Positions 1-8,258 of a DNA stretch of 64,000 nt are shown here, piece by piece; positions within the stretch are counted from its first letter, which is position 1; each line of letters begins with the position of its first letter. Below the pieces are notes generated by a model, which worked only from the letters and a program-made list of their open reading frames with translations, was not told the DNA's origin and did not search any database. Location: positions 105,299-169,298 of the forward strand of contig NZ_JADPJH010000037.1 of the NCBI RefSeq assembly GCF_023073315.1, given 5' to 3'. Made by a program: the position numbers and the translations under genes. The stretch is from Bradyrhizobium sp. 1 (GTDB lineage: Bacteria; Pseudomonadota; Alphaproteobacteria; Rhizobiales; Xanthobacteraceae).

Positions 1-1
1 C

Positions 2-757
2 GATGCCCTGCATTTCGTGCGCTATCTGCCGATGGTGACCGCGAAGGGCGGCAGGATCATCTTGCAGGTTCAGCCCGCGCTCGCTGCACTGCTGCGGCAG
101 CTCCCCGACGTCACCGTGATTCCCCGCGGCGAACCGTTGCCGCCGTTCGATCTGCAACTGCCGCTGATGAGCCTGCCGCGTGTGTTCGGCACCACGCTCG
201 ATACCATTCCGGCCGATATCCCTTATCTGCATCCCGTTCCTGCAAAGCTAGCCCGATGGCGCGCGGCGCTAGCGGATGTGACGGCGCTGAAGGTCGGCGT
301 GGTCTGGGCCGGCAATGCCCGACACAAGGGCGACCGGCAGCGCTCGCTGTCGGCCGCTTCAGTGCTGCCGCGTCTCGCGATGCCCGGCGTGCAGCTCTAC
401 TCCTTGCAAAAGGAGCCGCGCTCCGAAGATGACGAGGTGCTGGCGTCGCTTGGCAACGACATCATCGATCTGGCACCAGCGCTCGGTGATTTCGGCGACA
501 CGGCCGCAGCGGTCGCGGCGCTCGATCTCGTCATCGCCGTCGACACGTCAGTTGCGCATCTTGCCGGCGCGCTCGGCCGTCCGGTGTGGATGCTGACGCC
601 TTACGCGCTCGACTGGCGCTGGCTGCGCGATCGCGAGGACAGCCCCTGGTATCCGACCATGCGGCTGTTCCGCCAGCGCGCCCCGCGTGAATGGGACGAT
701 CCGTTGCTGCGGATTTCGGCTGCGCTCGCGGTGCTTGCCGCAAACGCGGAGGGTTAG
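2..757 (+). CDS. Glycosyltransferase family 9-like protein, C-terminal part (5' truncated by window edge)
   Basis: The reading frame is already open at base 2, so this is the 3' end of a longer gene. About 251 residues are visible. The segment VGVVWAGNARHKGDRQRS and the later VDTSVAHLAGALGRPVWML are typical of the glycosyltransferase-9/heptosyltransferase-like domain that closes many alphaproteobacterial TPR proteins. The second motif forms the nucleotide-sugar side of the fold. By analogy the missing N-terminus would carry tetratricopeptide repeats, but this cannot be seen here. The likely role is glycan or glycoprotein modification; donor and acceptor are unknown. The gene converges with the oxidoreductase on the other strand, and the two stop regions overlap by 4 bases. 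Confidence 0.75.
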   Translation, partial: DALHFVRYLPMVTAKGGRIILQVQPALAALLRQLPDVTVIPRGEPLPPFDLQLPLMSLPRVFGTTLDTIPADIPYLHPVPAKLARWRAALADVTALKVGVVWAGNARHKGDRQRSLSAASVLPRLAMPGVQLYSLQKEPRSEDDEVLASLGNDIIDLAPALGDFGDTAAAVAALDLVIAVDTSVAHLAGALGRPVWMLTPYALDWRWLRDREDSPWYPTMRLFRQRAPREWDDPLLRISAALAVLAANAEG

Positions 758-1986
758 AACCGCTCAGGCCGATAAGGCGTCGGATCGATCGACGGCGTCT
801 CGCCGTTCATCATTTCCGCGAGCAACCGTCCCGTCGCGGGGCCGAGCGTAAATCCCTGGTGGCCGTGGCCGAAGTTCATCCAAAGACCAGGGTGGCGCGG
901 GGCGCGGCCGAGCACCGGCAGCATATCGGGCGTGCAGGGCCTCGTGCCGAACCACGGGTCGGGCTCGGCGCGCTTGCCGAGATCGATCAGCTCGCGTGCG
1001 GAGGCCTCCGCGCTGGCGAGCTGCAGGGGCGTTGCGAGCGCGTCCGGCCCGGTCAGCTCGGCGCCGGTGGTGATGCGGATGCCCTTGGCCATCGGACCCA
1101 TGGCGTAGCCGCCGCCCTTGTCGACGAGCGGCAGATCGAGCGATGCACCGCCGCTGTAATGCATGTGATAGCCGCGCTTGCGCACCAGCGGGATGCGATA
1201 GCCGAATTTGTACAGCAGATCAGGCGACCATGGCCCGAGCGTGACGACGGCGTGCGCGGCGTCGATGCGACCCTGGTCGGTGTTAGCAGACCAGCCGGTT
1301 GCGGTCTGTTGCAGCGACTGTGCATCGCCGAGCACAATGGTGCCGCCGAGGCGCTGGAACAGCTCGGCATAGGCGGTCACCAGCGCGCCCGGATCGGACA
1401 CGGTCCAGGTGTCGAGCCAATGGATCGCGCCGGGAAGATCGTCGCGCAGGATCGGCTCGGCCTTGGTGAGCTCGCTGCCCGACAGCACACGAAATTTCAC
1501 GCCGAATTCGCGCTGGTCTTCCTCCGCGGCCTTGATCGAGGCATCCAGTGAAGCGGCGTCGCGATACAGCGCCCGATAGCCGGCGCGGCGGATCAGATTG
1601 TCGGCGTGGGCTTCGCGAATGAGGATGTCGTGCTCCGGCGTGGCGTAGGCGATCAGCCGCGCCCAGCCGACGATCGCTTCACGATGCCGCTTCGGCGCCG
1701 AATGCCACCAGTAGCGGAGCAGCGGCTCGATATGGCGATGAAGCGACGACAGGCTGTAGCGCACGTCATTGGTGCGGCCGGCCGCGATCTTCAGGAGCGA
1801 GGCGAGGTCGCGCGGCATCGGATAGGGGCGCACCGCTTCGGCCTGGATCATCCCGGCATTGCCGTAGCTGGTCTCGCGGCCGGGCTCCCTGCGGTCCACG
1901 AGCGTGACCGACCAGCCGCGTTGCTGCAAATGCAGCGCCGCACCCACACCGACCATGCCACCGCCGAGGATGATTGCGCTTTGCAT
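754..1986 (-). CDS. FAD-dependent oxidoreductase, D-amino-acid dehydrogenase (DadA)-like
   Basis: The protein has 410 residues. It opens with a dinucleotide-binding motif (AIILGGGMVGVGAALHLQQ) followed by the acidic residue region LVDRRE, which is the FAD-binding Rossmann fold of the DAO superfamily. The C-terminus has RPCTPDMLPVLG and NFGHGHQGFTLGPATG, the second FAD-contact region typical of DadA/glycine-oxidase-type enzymes. It should oxidise an amine or D-amino acid and pass electrons to a quinone or oxygen; the substrate is not readable from sequence. A GGAG element lies just upstream of the ATG. The gene follows the amidase by 54 bases on the same strand, so the pair is probably one operon in which the amidase releases an amine or amino acid that this enzyme oxidises (inference). 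Confidence 0.85.
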   Translation of the reverse strand: MQSAIILGGGMVGVGAALHLQQRGWSVTLVDRREPGRETSYGNAGMIQAEAVRPYPMPRDLASLLKIAAGRTNDVRYSLSSLHRHIEPLLRYWWHSAPKRHREAIVGWARLIAYATPEHDILIREAHADNLIRRAGYRALYRDAASLDASIKAAEEDQREFGVKFRVLSGSELTKAEPILRDDLPGAIHWLDTWTVSDPGALVTAYAELFQRLGGTIVLGDAQSLQQTATGWSANTDQGRIDAAHAVVTLGPWSPDLLYKFGYRIPLVRKRGYHMHYSGGASLDLPLVDKGGGYAMGPMAKGIRITTGAELTGPDALATPLQLASAEASARELIDLGKRAEPDPWFGTRPCTPDMLPVLGRAPRHPGLWMNFGHGHQGFTLGPATGRLLAEMMNGETPSIDPTPYRPERF

Positions 1987-2040
1987 CGGTAGAAATCTCC
2001 TGTCAGGCGGCCTTCGGCGCGAGCCTTGGCTGGTGTCGGT

Positions 2041-3543
2041 TCATTCCCAGGTGAGGAAGCCGGGTGTGGCCGACAGTGGCGACGCAGCCGCAAGCCGTGC
2101 CATGTCAGGCACCGGCCGGCACAATTGCGCATCGTTCGCGAACGCAGCCTCGATGCTCGCTGCGACCGAGAGCACGATGGCGTCGCCGCCGCGCGGGCCG
2201 ACGATCTGGAGGCCGAACGGCAGACCGGCTTCATCGCGGCCGAGCGGAATGCTGATCGCGGGATGGCCGGGAAGCGTCACGGCGTAAGCGAGCGCGAGCC
2301 AGTGGAAATAGGATCTGGTCGGCACGCCGTCGATCTCGGCGGGATAGGCTTCCGACCAGGGGCGCGGGCTGAGCGTGATGGTCGGACTGATCAGCACGTC
2401 GCAGTTTGCGAAGAAGGTCTGCCAGGCGCGATAGATCCGCGTCTGGATCGTGGTCGCGCGCGCGTGGTCTTGAAGCGAATAACCGAGGCCTTCCTCGACA
2501 TTGGCGCGAACGTTGGGACCGAGCATCTCGGGACGTTCTTTGAAGTTCTTGCCATGCGTCGCCAGGAACATGCCCGCGCGCAACACGGCGAAGGCATCGT
2601 CGGCGCCGGAGCAGTCAGGCGTCGCCTCGCGGCAATCGGCGAACAGCGGCGCGAGCCTGTTCACGCGCGCGCGGAACACGCGGCGGATCGCCTGCTCGGT
2701 CGGTGCGAAGCCGAAATCTTCGGTGAAAGCGAGACGCAGTTTGCCAAGGTCCGCAGGATGCGGCGCGGCCCAGCGGTCGGCGCGCGCACGTACGGGCTCG
2801 CCGGGCAGGGTGTAGGCGAGCGGATCGCGGGCGTCGTCGCTCGCCATCACCGACAGCATCAGCGCGGCATCCGTGACATTGCGCGCCATCGGCCCGTCGG
2901 TCGACAGATTGGACCAACCGAACACGCGCTTTTCGCTTGGCACGAGGCCGTAGGAGGGACGCATGCCGACGATGCCGGAGAAGCCGGCGGGATTGCGCAG
3001 GGAGCCGCCGGTGTCGGAGCCCGAGGCGAGCGGGGCCATGCCGCAGGCGAGCGCGACCGCCGAGCCGCCGGAGGAACCTGCTGCCGAGCGCGAGGGATCG
3101 AAGGGATTGCCGGTGGCGCCGAAGACGGGATTGCGGGTGTTGGCGCCGGCCGCCCATTCCGGCGTGTTGGTCTTGCCGAAGATGATGGCGCCGGCGGCGC
3201 GTAAGCGCGCAACCGAGCCCTGGTCGGCAGCCGGGACGTTGTCGCGCAGCAGCGGGCTGCCATAGGTGGAGCGCATCCCCGCGGTGTCCTGGGTATCCTT
3301 GATCAGGACGGGAAGCCCGTGCAGCGCGCCGCGATCCTCGCCGCGCAGGATGGCCGTTTCGGCCTCCTTCGCAGCGGCGCGTGCGCCCGGCTCATCCAGC
3401 GTCACGACGGCGTTGACGGCAGGATTGACGGTGGCGATGCGCGACAGGCAGGCGTCGAGCAGCTCGACAGGCGAGATCGCCTTGGTGGACAGCAGGCGGC
3501 GCAGCTCAACGGCGCTGGAATCGCACAGTTCGGACAACACCAA
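2041..3543 (-). CDS. Amidase signature (AS) family amidohydrolase
   Basis: The protein has about 500 residues, the usual length for the family. The Ser-cisSer-Lys triad is visible: Lys82 in PVLIKDTQDTAG, the cis-Ser in AGSSGGSAVALACG (about 157/158) and the nucleophile Ser181 in DTGGSLRNPAGFSG. It hydrolyses an unidentified carboxylic amide. The first codons are TTG GTG TTG, preceded by AAAGGGA, so the exact start is uncertain within about 10 bases. It is the first gene of a two-gene unit with the FAD oxidoreductase and is divergent from an XRE-cupin regulator that is the obvious candidate to control it. Confidence 0.85.
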   Translation of the reverse strand: MVLSELCDSSAVELRRLLSTKAISPVELLDACLSRIATVNPAVNAVVTLDEPGARAAAKEAETAILRGEDRGALHGLPVLIKDTQDTAGMRSTYGSPLLRDNVPAADQGSVARLRAAGAIIFGKTNTPEWAAGANTRNPVFGATGNPFDPSRSAAGSSGGSAVALACGMAPLASGSDTGGSLRNPAGFSGIVGMRPSYGLVPSEKRVFGWSNLSTDGPMARNVTDAALMLSVMASDDARDPLAYTLPGEPVRARADRWAAPHPADLGKLRLAFTEDFGFAPTEQAIRRVFRARVNRLAPLFADCREATPDCSGADDAFAVLRAGMFLATHGKNFKERPEMLGPNVRANVEEGLGYSLQDHARATTIQTRIYRAWQTFFANCDVLISPTITLSPRPWSEAYPAEIDGVPTRSYFHWLALAYAVTLPGHPAISIPLGRDEAGLPFGLQIVGPRGGDAIVLSVAASIEAAFANDAQLCRPVPDMARLAAASPLSATPGFLTWE

Positions 3544-3547
3544 TCCC

Positions 3548-3562
3548 TTTCAGATTATGAAA
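3548..3562. promoter_or_regulatory. Candidate operator palindrome in amidase/XRE intergenic region
   Basis: TTTCA-GATTA-TGAAA is a perfect 5-bp inverted repeat just upstream of the amidase start. A related TTTC-AGTC-GAAA lies at 3680-3691, near the XRE gene. Two similar dyads in a divergent promoter region fit binding by the XRE-family regulator, but this is inference only. Confidence 0.35.
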
Positions 3563-3743
3563 ACGATTTAGCATATCGGAAAGTAGGGATGGCGCACCAA
3601 TAATCGTCAAACCGGGGCATTTCATGCGCAATGCTGGTATGGCTGCCCAGCGGGTGGCCAAGTCGGTTCCACCGAACGGTTTCAGTCGAAAAGATTAGAC
3701 GGACAGGTCAACAATTTTTCAGACGCCGTGGTAGCATTTCTGC

Positions 3744-4424
3744 ATGAGCGAAATCACGACGCCCGAAGCGGCCAGTTCGCAGCTCGGCCAATGCCTCAAG
3801 GCCGCCCGCCAGGCCCGCGGCCTGACGCTCAAGCAGGTGGCGGAGCGGACCGGCATGGCGCTCTCGACCCTGTCCAAGGTCGAGAACGGCCTGATGTCGC
3901 TGACCTACGACAAGCTGCTCCAGCTCACCTCGGGCCTGAAGATGGAGATTGCCGAACTGTTCAATCCGGTGGTCGCAGCGCCTGCGCCGGGCCGGCCGGT
4001 CACCGCGCGGCGGAGCATCAGCCGGGCCGGGCTGGGCCAGGTCATCACCACGAAATTCTACACTTACACCTATCAATGCACCGACCTGATCGGCAAACGC
4101 ATGGTGCCGATCGTGGCCGAAGTCCGCGCGCGGTCGCTGGAGGAATTTGGCCCGCTGCTGCGCCATGGCGGCGAAGAGTATTTTCTGGTGACGAGCGGAC
4201 GCGTTGCCGTGCACACCGAGTTCTATGCGCCGGAGATCCTGGGGGAGGGCGACGGCATCTATCTCGACAGCACCATGGGCCACGCCTACCTCAACGCCGG
4301 CGAGGCGCCGTCCGCAACGGGCGTTTGCCTCTGTACCAGCGAGGCGCCGGATCTCTACGACCAGCTTCGCCAGATTGCCTCGCGCGAGGTGGCGCCGCTC
4401 GGCGATGACGAATTGCCGCCGTAG
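3744..4424 (+). CDS. XRE-family transcriptional regulator with C-terminal cupin sensor domain
   Basis: The protein has 226 residues. Residues about 14-70 form an HTH_3/XRE domain (LKAARQARGLTLKQVAERTG, then ALSTLSKVENG). Residues about 110-205 form a cupin domain, with HGGEEYFLVTSG and the later GDGIYLDSTMGHAYLNAG. This HTH-cupin architecture is common in regulators of small-molecule catabolism, where the cupin binds the inducer. It is divergent from the amidase/FAD-oxidase operon and probably regulates it. There is no Shine-Dalgarno sequence close to the ATG. TAGCAT lies 6 bases before the ATG, so a very short or absent leader is possible, but no good -35 was found. Confidence 0.85.
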   Translation: MSEITTPEAASSQLGQCLKAARQARGLTLKQVAERTGMALSTLSKVENGLMSLTYDKLLQLTSGLKMEIAELFNPVVAAPAPGRPVTARRSISRAGLGQVITTKFYTYTYQCTDLIGKRMVPIVAEVRARSLEEFGPLLRHGGEEYFLVTSGRVAVHTEFYAPEILGEGDGIYLDSTMGHAYLNAGEAPSATGVCLCTSEAPDLYDQLRQIASREVAPLGDDELPP

Positions 4425-4446
4425 CGCTTTGGCGAGTCTTGAAACG

Positions 4447-4477
4447 AAAAACGCCCGGCTTGGCCGGGCGTTTTTTT
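4447..4477. terminator. Rho-independent terminator, probably bidirectional
   Basis: The stem ACGCCCGGC / GCCGGGCGT (4451-4459 and 4463-4471) has a 3-base loop. It is followed by T residues on the plus strand and preceded by AAAA, which gives a U-run on the minus strand too. It lies between the convergent XRE regulator and rne genes and can serve both. Confidence 0.9.
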
Positions 4478-4491
4478 ATGGGGTGTCCGGC

Positions 4492-7400
4492 TTACTCGCC
4501 GCCGCCGAAGCGGCGCGACCACCAGCCGGCGCGACGCGGAGCGCCCGGAGTCTCGCTTGCTTCTTCCGGCGCGGGCTCAGGTGCCGGTGCGGGCGGAGCG
4601 ACCGGTTCGGCCGCCTGCGCAACCGGCGCTGCCGGCTCGCTCGCGCTGCTCGACAGGAAACTCACCTTTTCGCGGACCGTGGAGCGACGTCGCGAGGCCT
4701 TGTCGTCGGCGGGCTCTTCTTCCGCAGCAACGGCAGCGGGAGCCGGCTCCGGCCGGGCCGGCGCCTCGGTCCGCACTTCGGCGCGCGGTTCAGGCTGAGT
4801 GAACTGCGGCACGGCGGTGGGTTCGGCCTGCGCGATCGAGGGCGCAGCCTCGTCGCCGGCGCCATCGAAATCGGCAACCGCGTCGGTTGCTTCCGGCGGT
4901 GCATTGGCCGCGAGCTCGTCACTGATGGAACCGGCAAGACCTTCCTCGCCGCTACCACGCCGACGACGTCCGCCCCTGCGACCACGCCGGCGCCTGCGAT
5001 CGCCAGCGCCTTCCTGTTCGCCGCGACCCGGACCTGCCTGGTCGTTGGCTTCTTCTCCATCCTGCTCGGACTCGGCTTCCTCTTCGGCTTCGCCGGCGGC
5101 CACGGCCGCTTCGGAAGACGCGGGAGCGCCATCCTCGCGAGGCTCACCGTCGCGCTGGCCACCACGGCCGCGGCGGCGACGACGACGCTTACCGCGGCGC
5201 GCGCCGTCCTGCTCGGAAGCGGCATCGCCTGAAGCCTGCTCCTCGGCGAGACCTTCGGTTTCCTCGGTTTCGACTTCGGATTCGGTTTCCGGATCGAACT
5301 CCTCGTCGTCATAGGCTTCTTCAGCCAGCGGCGGCGGGCTCGCGGCGGCCTGGGCCACCAGCAGCGCCTTGGCAGCTTCGAGCGTGTGCACCTGTTCGCC
5401 GCGGTCGATGAGATAGGCCTGCGGTCCGCTGACGCTGGGGTCGGCGATGACCGACAGCGTGACCTTGAAGCCGTTTTCGAGGTCGCGCAGATGTCCGCGC
5501 TTGTGGTTCAGCACATAGAGCGCGACGTCGGTGCGGGTGCGGACCACGAGATTGTGGGTCGCGCCCTTCATCAGGATCTCTTCAAGCCCGCGCAGCAGCT
5601 GGAGCGCCACCGAGGCCACCGAGCGCAGATGGCCGGTGCCACCGCAATGCGGGCAGGGATCGGTCGAGGATTCCAGCACGCTGGCGCGGATACGCTGGCG
5701 CGACATCTCGAGCAGGCCGAAATGCGAGATGCGTCCAACCTGGATGCGGGCGCGGTCCTGCCGGAGGCAATCGGACAGCTTGCGTTCGACCGCGCGATTG
5801 TTGCGCTTCTCGTCCATATCGATGAAGTCGATGACGATCAGGCCGGCGAGATCGCGCAGCCGAAGCTGACGCGCGACCTCTTCGGAGGCCTCGAGATTGG
5901 TCTTGAGCGCGGTGTCCTCGATATGATGCTCGCGCGTCGAGCGTCCGGAGTTGACGTCGATCGAGACCAGCGCCTCGGTCTGGTTGATCACGATGTAGCC
6001 GCCCGAGCGTAGCTGCACGGTCGGCGAGAACATCGCGTCGAGCTGGCTCTCGACGCCCATGCGCGAGAACAGCGGCTGGCCGTCGCGATACTGCTTCACC
6101 GCGCTGACATTGGCGGGCATCAGCATCTTCATGAAGTCGCGCGCTTCGCGATAGCCGGATTCGCCGGCGACCTGGATCTCGTCGATCTCCTTGTTGTAGA
6201 GGTCGCGCAGCGAGCGCTTGATCAGCGAGCCTTCCTCGTAGACGAGGGTCGGAGCCTGCGACTGCAGCGTCAGGTCGCGCACCGTCTCCCACATCCGGAT
6301 CAGATATTCGAAGTCGCGCTTGATCTCGGGCTTGGTGCGGGCAGCGCCCGCGGTGCGCAGGATGATGCCCATGCCCTCGGGCACGTCGAGATCCTGCACC
6401 ACTTCCTTCAGGCGCGAACGGTCCTGGGCCGAGGTGATCTTGCGGCTGATGCCGCCGCCACGCGCGGTGTTCGGCATCAACACGGCATAGCGGCCGGCGA
6501 GCGAGAGATAGGTCGTCAGCGCCGCGCCCTTGTTGCCGCGCTCTTCCTTGACGACCTGCACCAGCATGACCTGGCGGCGCTTGATGACTTCCTGGATCTT
6601 GTACTGGCGGCGCGGGCGGAAGGTGCGCTCCGGCACTTCTTCCAGAACGTCGTCACCTCCGACGGATTCGACGATTTCCTCTTCGGCTTCCTCGTCGTCC
6701 TCGTCCTCATCCTCGTCGTCTTCATCGGCGGCTTCCGCATGCGGCGCCTCGGCGCTCTCGCCGTACACGGCGTCGGCCGGTTCAGCGGCTGCGATCACGG
6801 CTTCAGAGAGAGCCTCGGCGTGAGTTTCGAAAGCGGCAGATTCCTGCGGTTCGGCAACGGTCGCGGCTACGGGCTCGGCGCCAAAGGCTGCGACAGGTGA
6901 GGGCGTCTCGGCGTGCTCATGATGATCGTGCTCGCCGTCATGATGATGATCATCATCGTGATGGTGATCGTCATCATGGGCATGATGATGGTCGTCGTGA
7001 CCGTGATCATGGTCGCCATGACCGTGGTCGTGATGATCGTGGCCTTCGTGCTCGCCGTGATGCTCGGCATCGGCGTGCAGATGCTCGCCCTCGTGCGAAG
7101 CGCCCTCGGCGTGAAGGGCCTCGCCCTCGATGGGCTGGGCGGCGGAATCGGCACCTTCGACGACGTCGCTACGGACGCGCTCGCCCTGACTGCGGCGGCG
7201 GGAATTGCGGTGGCGCGAGCGGCGGCGGCCGTGGGAGCGGTTCTCGCTCTCCTCCTCGGCTTCGCGGTGGGCCTGTTCCTCGGCCTCGATCAGGGCCTGC
7301 CGGTCGGCGACCGGGATCTGGTAGTAGTCGGGATGGATTTCGCTGAAGGCGAGGAAGCCGTGGCGGTTGCCGCCATATTCAACGAAGGCGGCCTGGAGCG

Positions 7401-7557
7401 AGGGTTCGACCCGCGTGACCTTGGCGAGGTAGATATTCCCGCGCAGTTGCTTGCGTTGCGCGGTCTCGAAATCAAACTCTTCGACGCGATTGCCGCGGAC
7501 CACGACGACCCGGGTCTCTTCCGGGTGGGTGGCATCGATCAACATCTTGTTGGGCAT
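4492..7557 (-). CDS. rne: Ribonuclease E/G
   Basis: The protein has 1021 residues. The N-terminal half is the RNase E catalytic core: an S1 RNA-binding domain starting at RGNIYLAKVTRVEPSLQAAF, the DNase I-like catalytic region with Asp534 in SIDVNSGR and the downstream IDFIDM, and the Zn-link Cys635-x-x-Cys638 in CPHCGGTG. The enzyme cleaves single-stranded AU-rich RNA, starts mRNA decay and processes rRNA and tRNA precursors. The S1 domain is split by a long insert (about residues 95-310). The insert contains an Arg/Ser stretch, a stretch with about 28 His in 66 residues (about 155-220), and an Asp/Glu-rich block. The C-terminus is the expected disordered Arg/Glu/Pro-rich degradosome scaffold. 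A long AT-poor leader lies upstream, consistent with autoregulation as known for E. coli rne. Confidence 0.97.
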   Translation of the reverse strand: MPNKMLIDATHPEETRVVVVRGNRVEEFDFETAQRKQLRGNIYLAKVTRVEPSLQAAFVEYGGNRHGFLAFSEIHPDYYQIPVADRQALIEAEEQAHREAEEESENRSHGRRRSRHRNSRRRSQGERVRSDVVEGADSAAQPIEGEALHAEGASHEGEHLHADAEHHGEHEGHDHHDHGHGDHDHGHDDHHHAHDDDHHHDDDHHHDGEHDHHEHAETPSPVAAFGAEPVAATVAEPQESAAFETHAEALSEAVIAAAEPADAVYGESAEAPHAEAADEDDEDEDEDDEEAEEEIVESVGGDDVLEEVPERTFRPRRQYKIQEVIKRRQVMLVQVVKEERGNKGAALTTYLSLAGRYAVLMPNTARGGGISRKITSAQDRSRLKEVVQDLDVPEGMGIILRTAGAARTKPEIKRDFEYLIRMWETVRDLTLQSQAPTLVYEEGSLIKRSLRDLYNKEIDEIQVAGESGYREARDFMKMLMPANVSAVKQYRDGQPLFSRMGVESQLDAMFSPTVQLRSGGYIVINQTEALVSIDVNSGRSTREHHIEDTALKTNLEASEEVARQLRLRDLAGLIVIDFIDMDEKRNNRAVERKLSDCLRQDRARIQVGRISHFGLLEMSRQRIRASVLESSTDPCPHCGGTGHLRSVASVALQLLRGLEEILMKGATHNLVVRTRTDVALYVLNHKRGHLRDLENGFKVTLSVIADPSVSGPQAYLIDRGEQVHTLEAAKALLVAQAAASPPPLAEEAYDDEEFDPETESEVETEETEGLAEEQASGDAASEQDGARRGKRRRRRRGRGGQRDGEPREDGAPASSEAAVAAGEAEEEAESEQDGEEANDQAGPGRGEQEGAGDRRRRRGRRGGRRRRGSGEEGLAGSISDELAANAPPEATDAVADFDGAGDEAAPSIAQAEPTAVPQFTQPEPRAEVRTEAPARPEPAPAAVAAEEEPADDKASRRRSTVREKVSFLSSSASEPAAPVAQAAEPVAPPAPAPEPAPEEASETPGAPRRAGWWSRRFGGGE

Positions 7558-8195
7558 GTCTTAACTCTTGGCGGCGGCGGGCGCGATCGACCGTGGGCGC
7601 GAAAAGCGCTGCCGGGTGACGCGACGGTCCACCTGATTCGGGGGTGAGGGGAAGGCCGAAACGCCGTCTCTCGCGCCACGCCGAATCGAAAGCTTCAGGA
7701 CCGAAGCGGCGCGCGGGATTATCACTCCGCAGCGTCGCGAATGGTCCTTCAGAATTCGTCGGCACAGTCTGGCGCATCAAGCGTCGGCCCGTATGAAACA
7801 TTGGGCGGCGGGGCCGCCCCTCAATCAGTTGCTGCCGGCCAGGCATGGCGCGAGCGCGCTCGCCTTGGGGATCACGAACCGCCCCCTTGGGATCAAGGGA
7901 CCGGGTAATGGGTTATGCCGCTGTCTGAACCGTCCCGGACACGTGGTACCCGGGAACCGTCCGCCGCCGGGGCTTAACCCGTCCCACCTCGCTGCCGCGC
8001 ACCGCGCTGGTCTTTGAGGGAAACGGAAAACGCTGGAATCCCCAAATCTTGGGAGTTCCGGCGCTGCACCGGGAGGCTGAATGCGACACAACCGGAAATA
8101 TCGGCCGTCAGCATTCCGTACATACGTGGAATGAGCCAACCGTGCAAGGGAGCGTCGCACGGCGGTCACAGTCAGCGAGTTTCGCGCGTCTGTCA
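7558..8195 (-). promoter_or_regulatory. Long intergenic region: likely rne promoter and structured 5' leader
   Basis: About 640 bases lie between rne and the amiC promoter without a convincing gene. Reading frames here have low-complexity Arg/Pro translations and no family motifs. The region is GC-rich and dyad-prone. CCCTTG-GGAT-CAAGGG at 7884-7899 is a perfect hairpin, and the 9-mer GAACCGTCC occurs twice near 7927-7960. RNase E genes are known to be autoregulated through a long 5' UTR, so a structured leader is plausible. The start of transcription cannot be placed. Confidence 0.4.
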
Positions 8196-8211
8196 TTAAG
8201 CATCGATTAAC
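8196..8211 (+). promoter_or_regulatory. CtrA-type binding site upstream of amiC
   Basis: TTAA-GCATCGA-TTAAC matches the CtrA consensus TTAA-N7-TTAAC exactly. It ends 47 bases before the amiC start codon, where a promoter-proximal activator site would be expected. It could also act on the divergent rne promoter. CtrA is the master cell-cycle regulator of alphaproteobacteria, and control of a septal cell-wall amidase fits that role. Confidence 0.65.
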
Positions 8212-8258
8212 CCTGTGGTTCTATTGCGTTAAAGAGGCTGCTCGGAGGCACGGAATCG

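Noticed and set aside
7472..8196. Minus-strand open frames of 123-124 codons upstream of rne
   Set aside because: Low-complexity Arg/Pro-rich translations without motifs, ribosome sites or conserved starts; more likely leader and promoter DNA.
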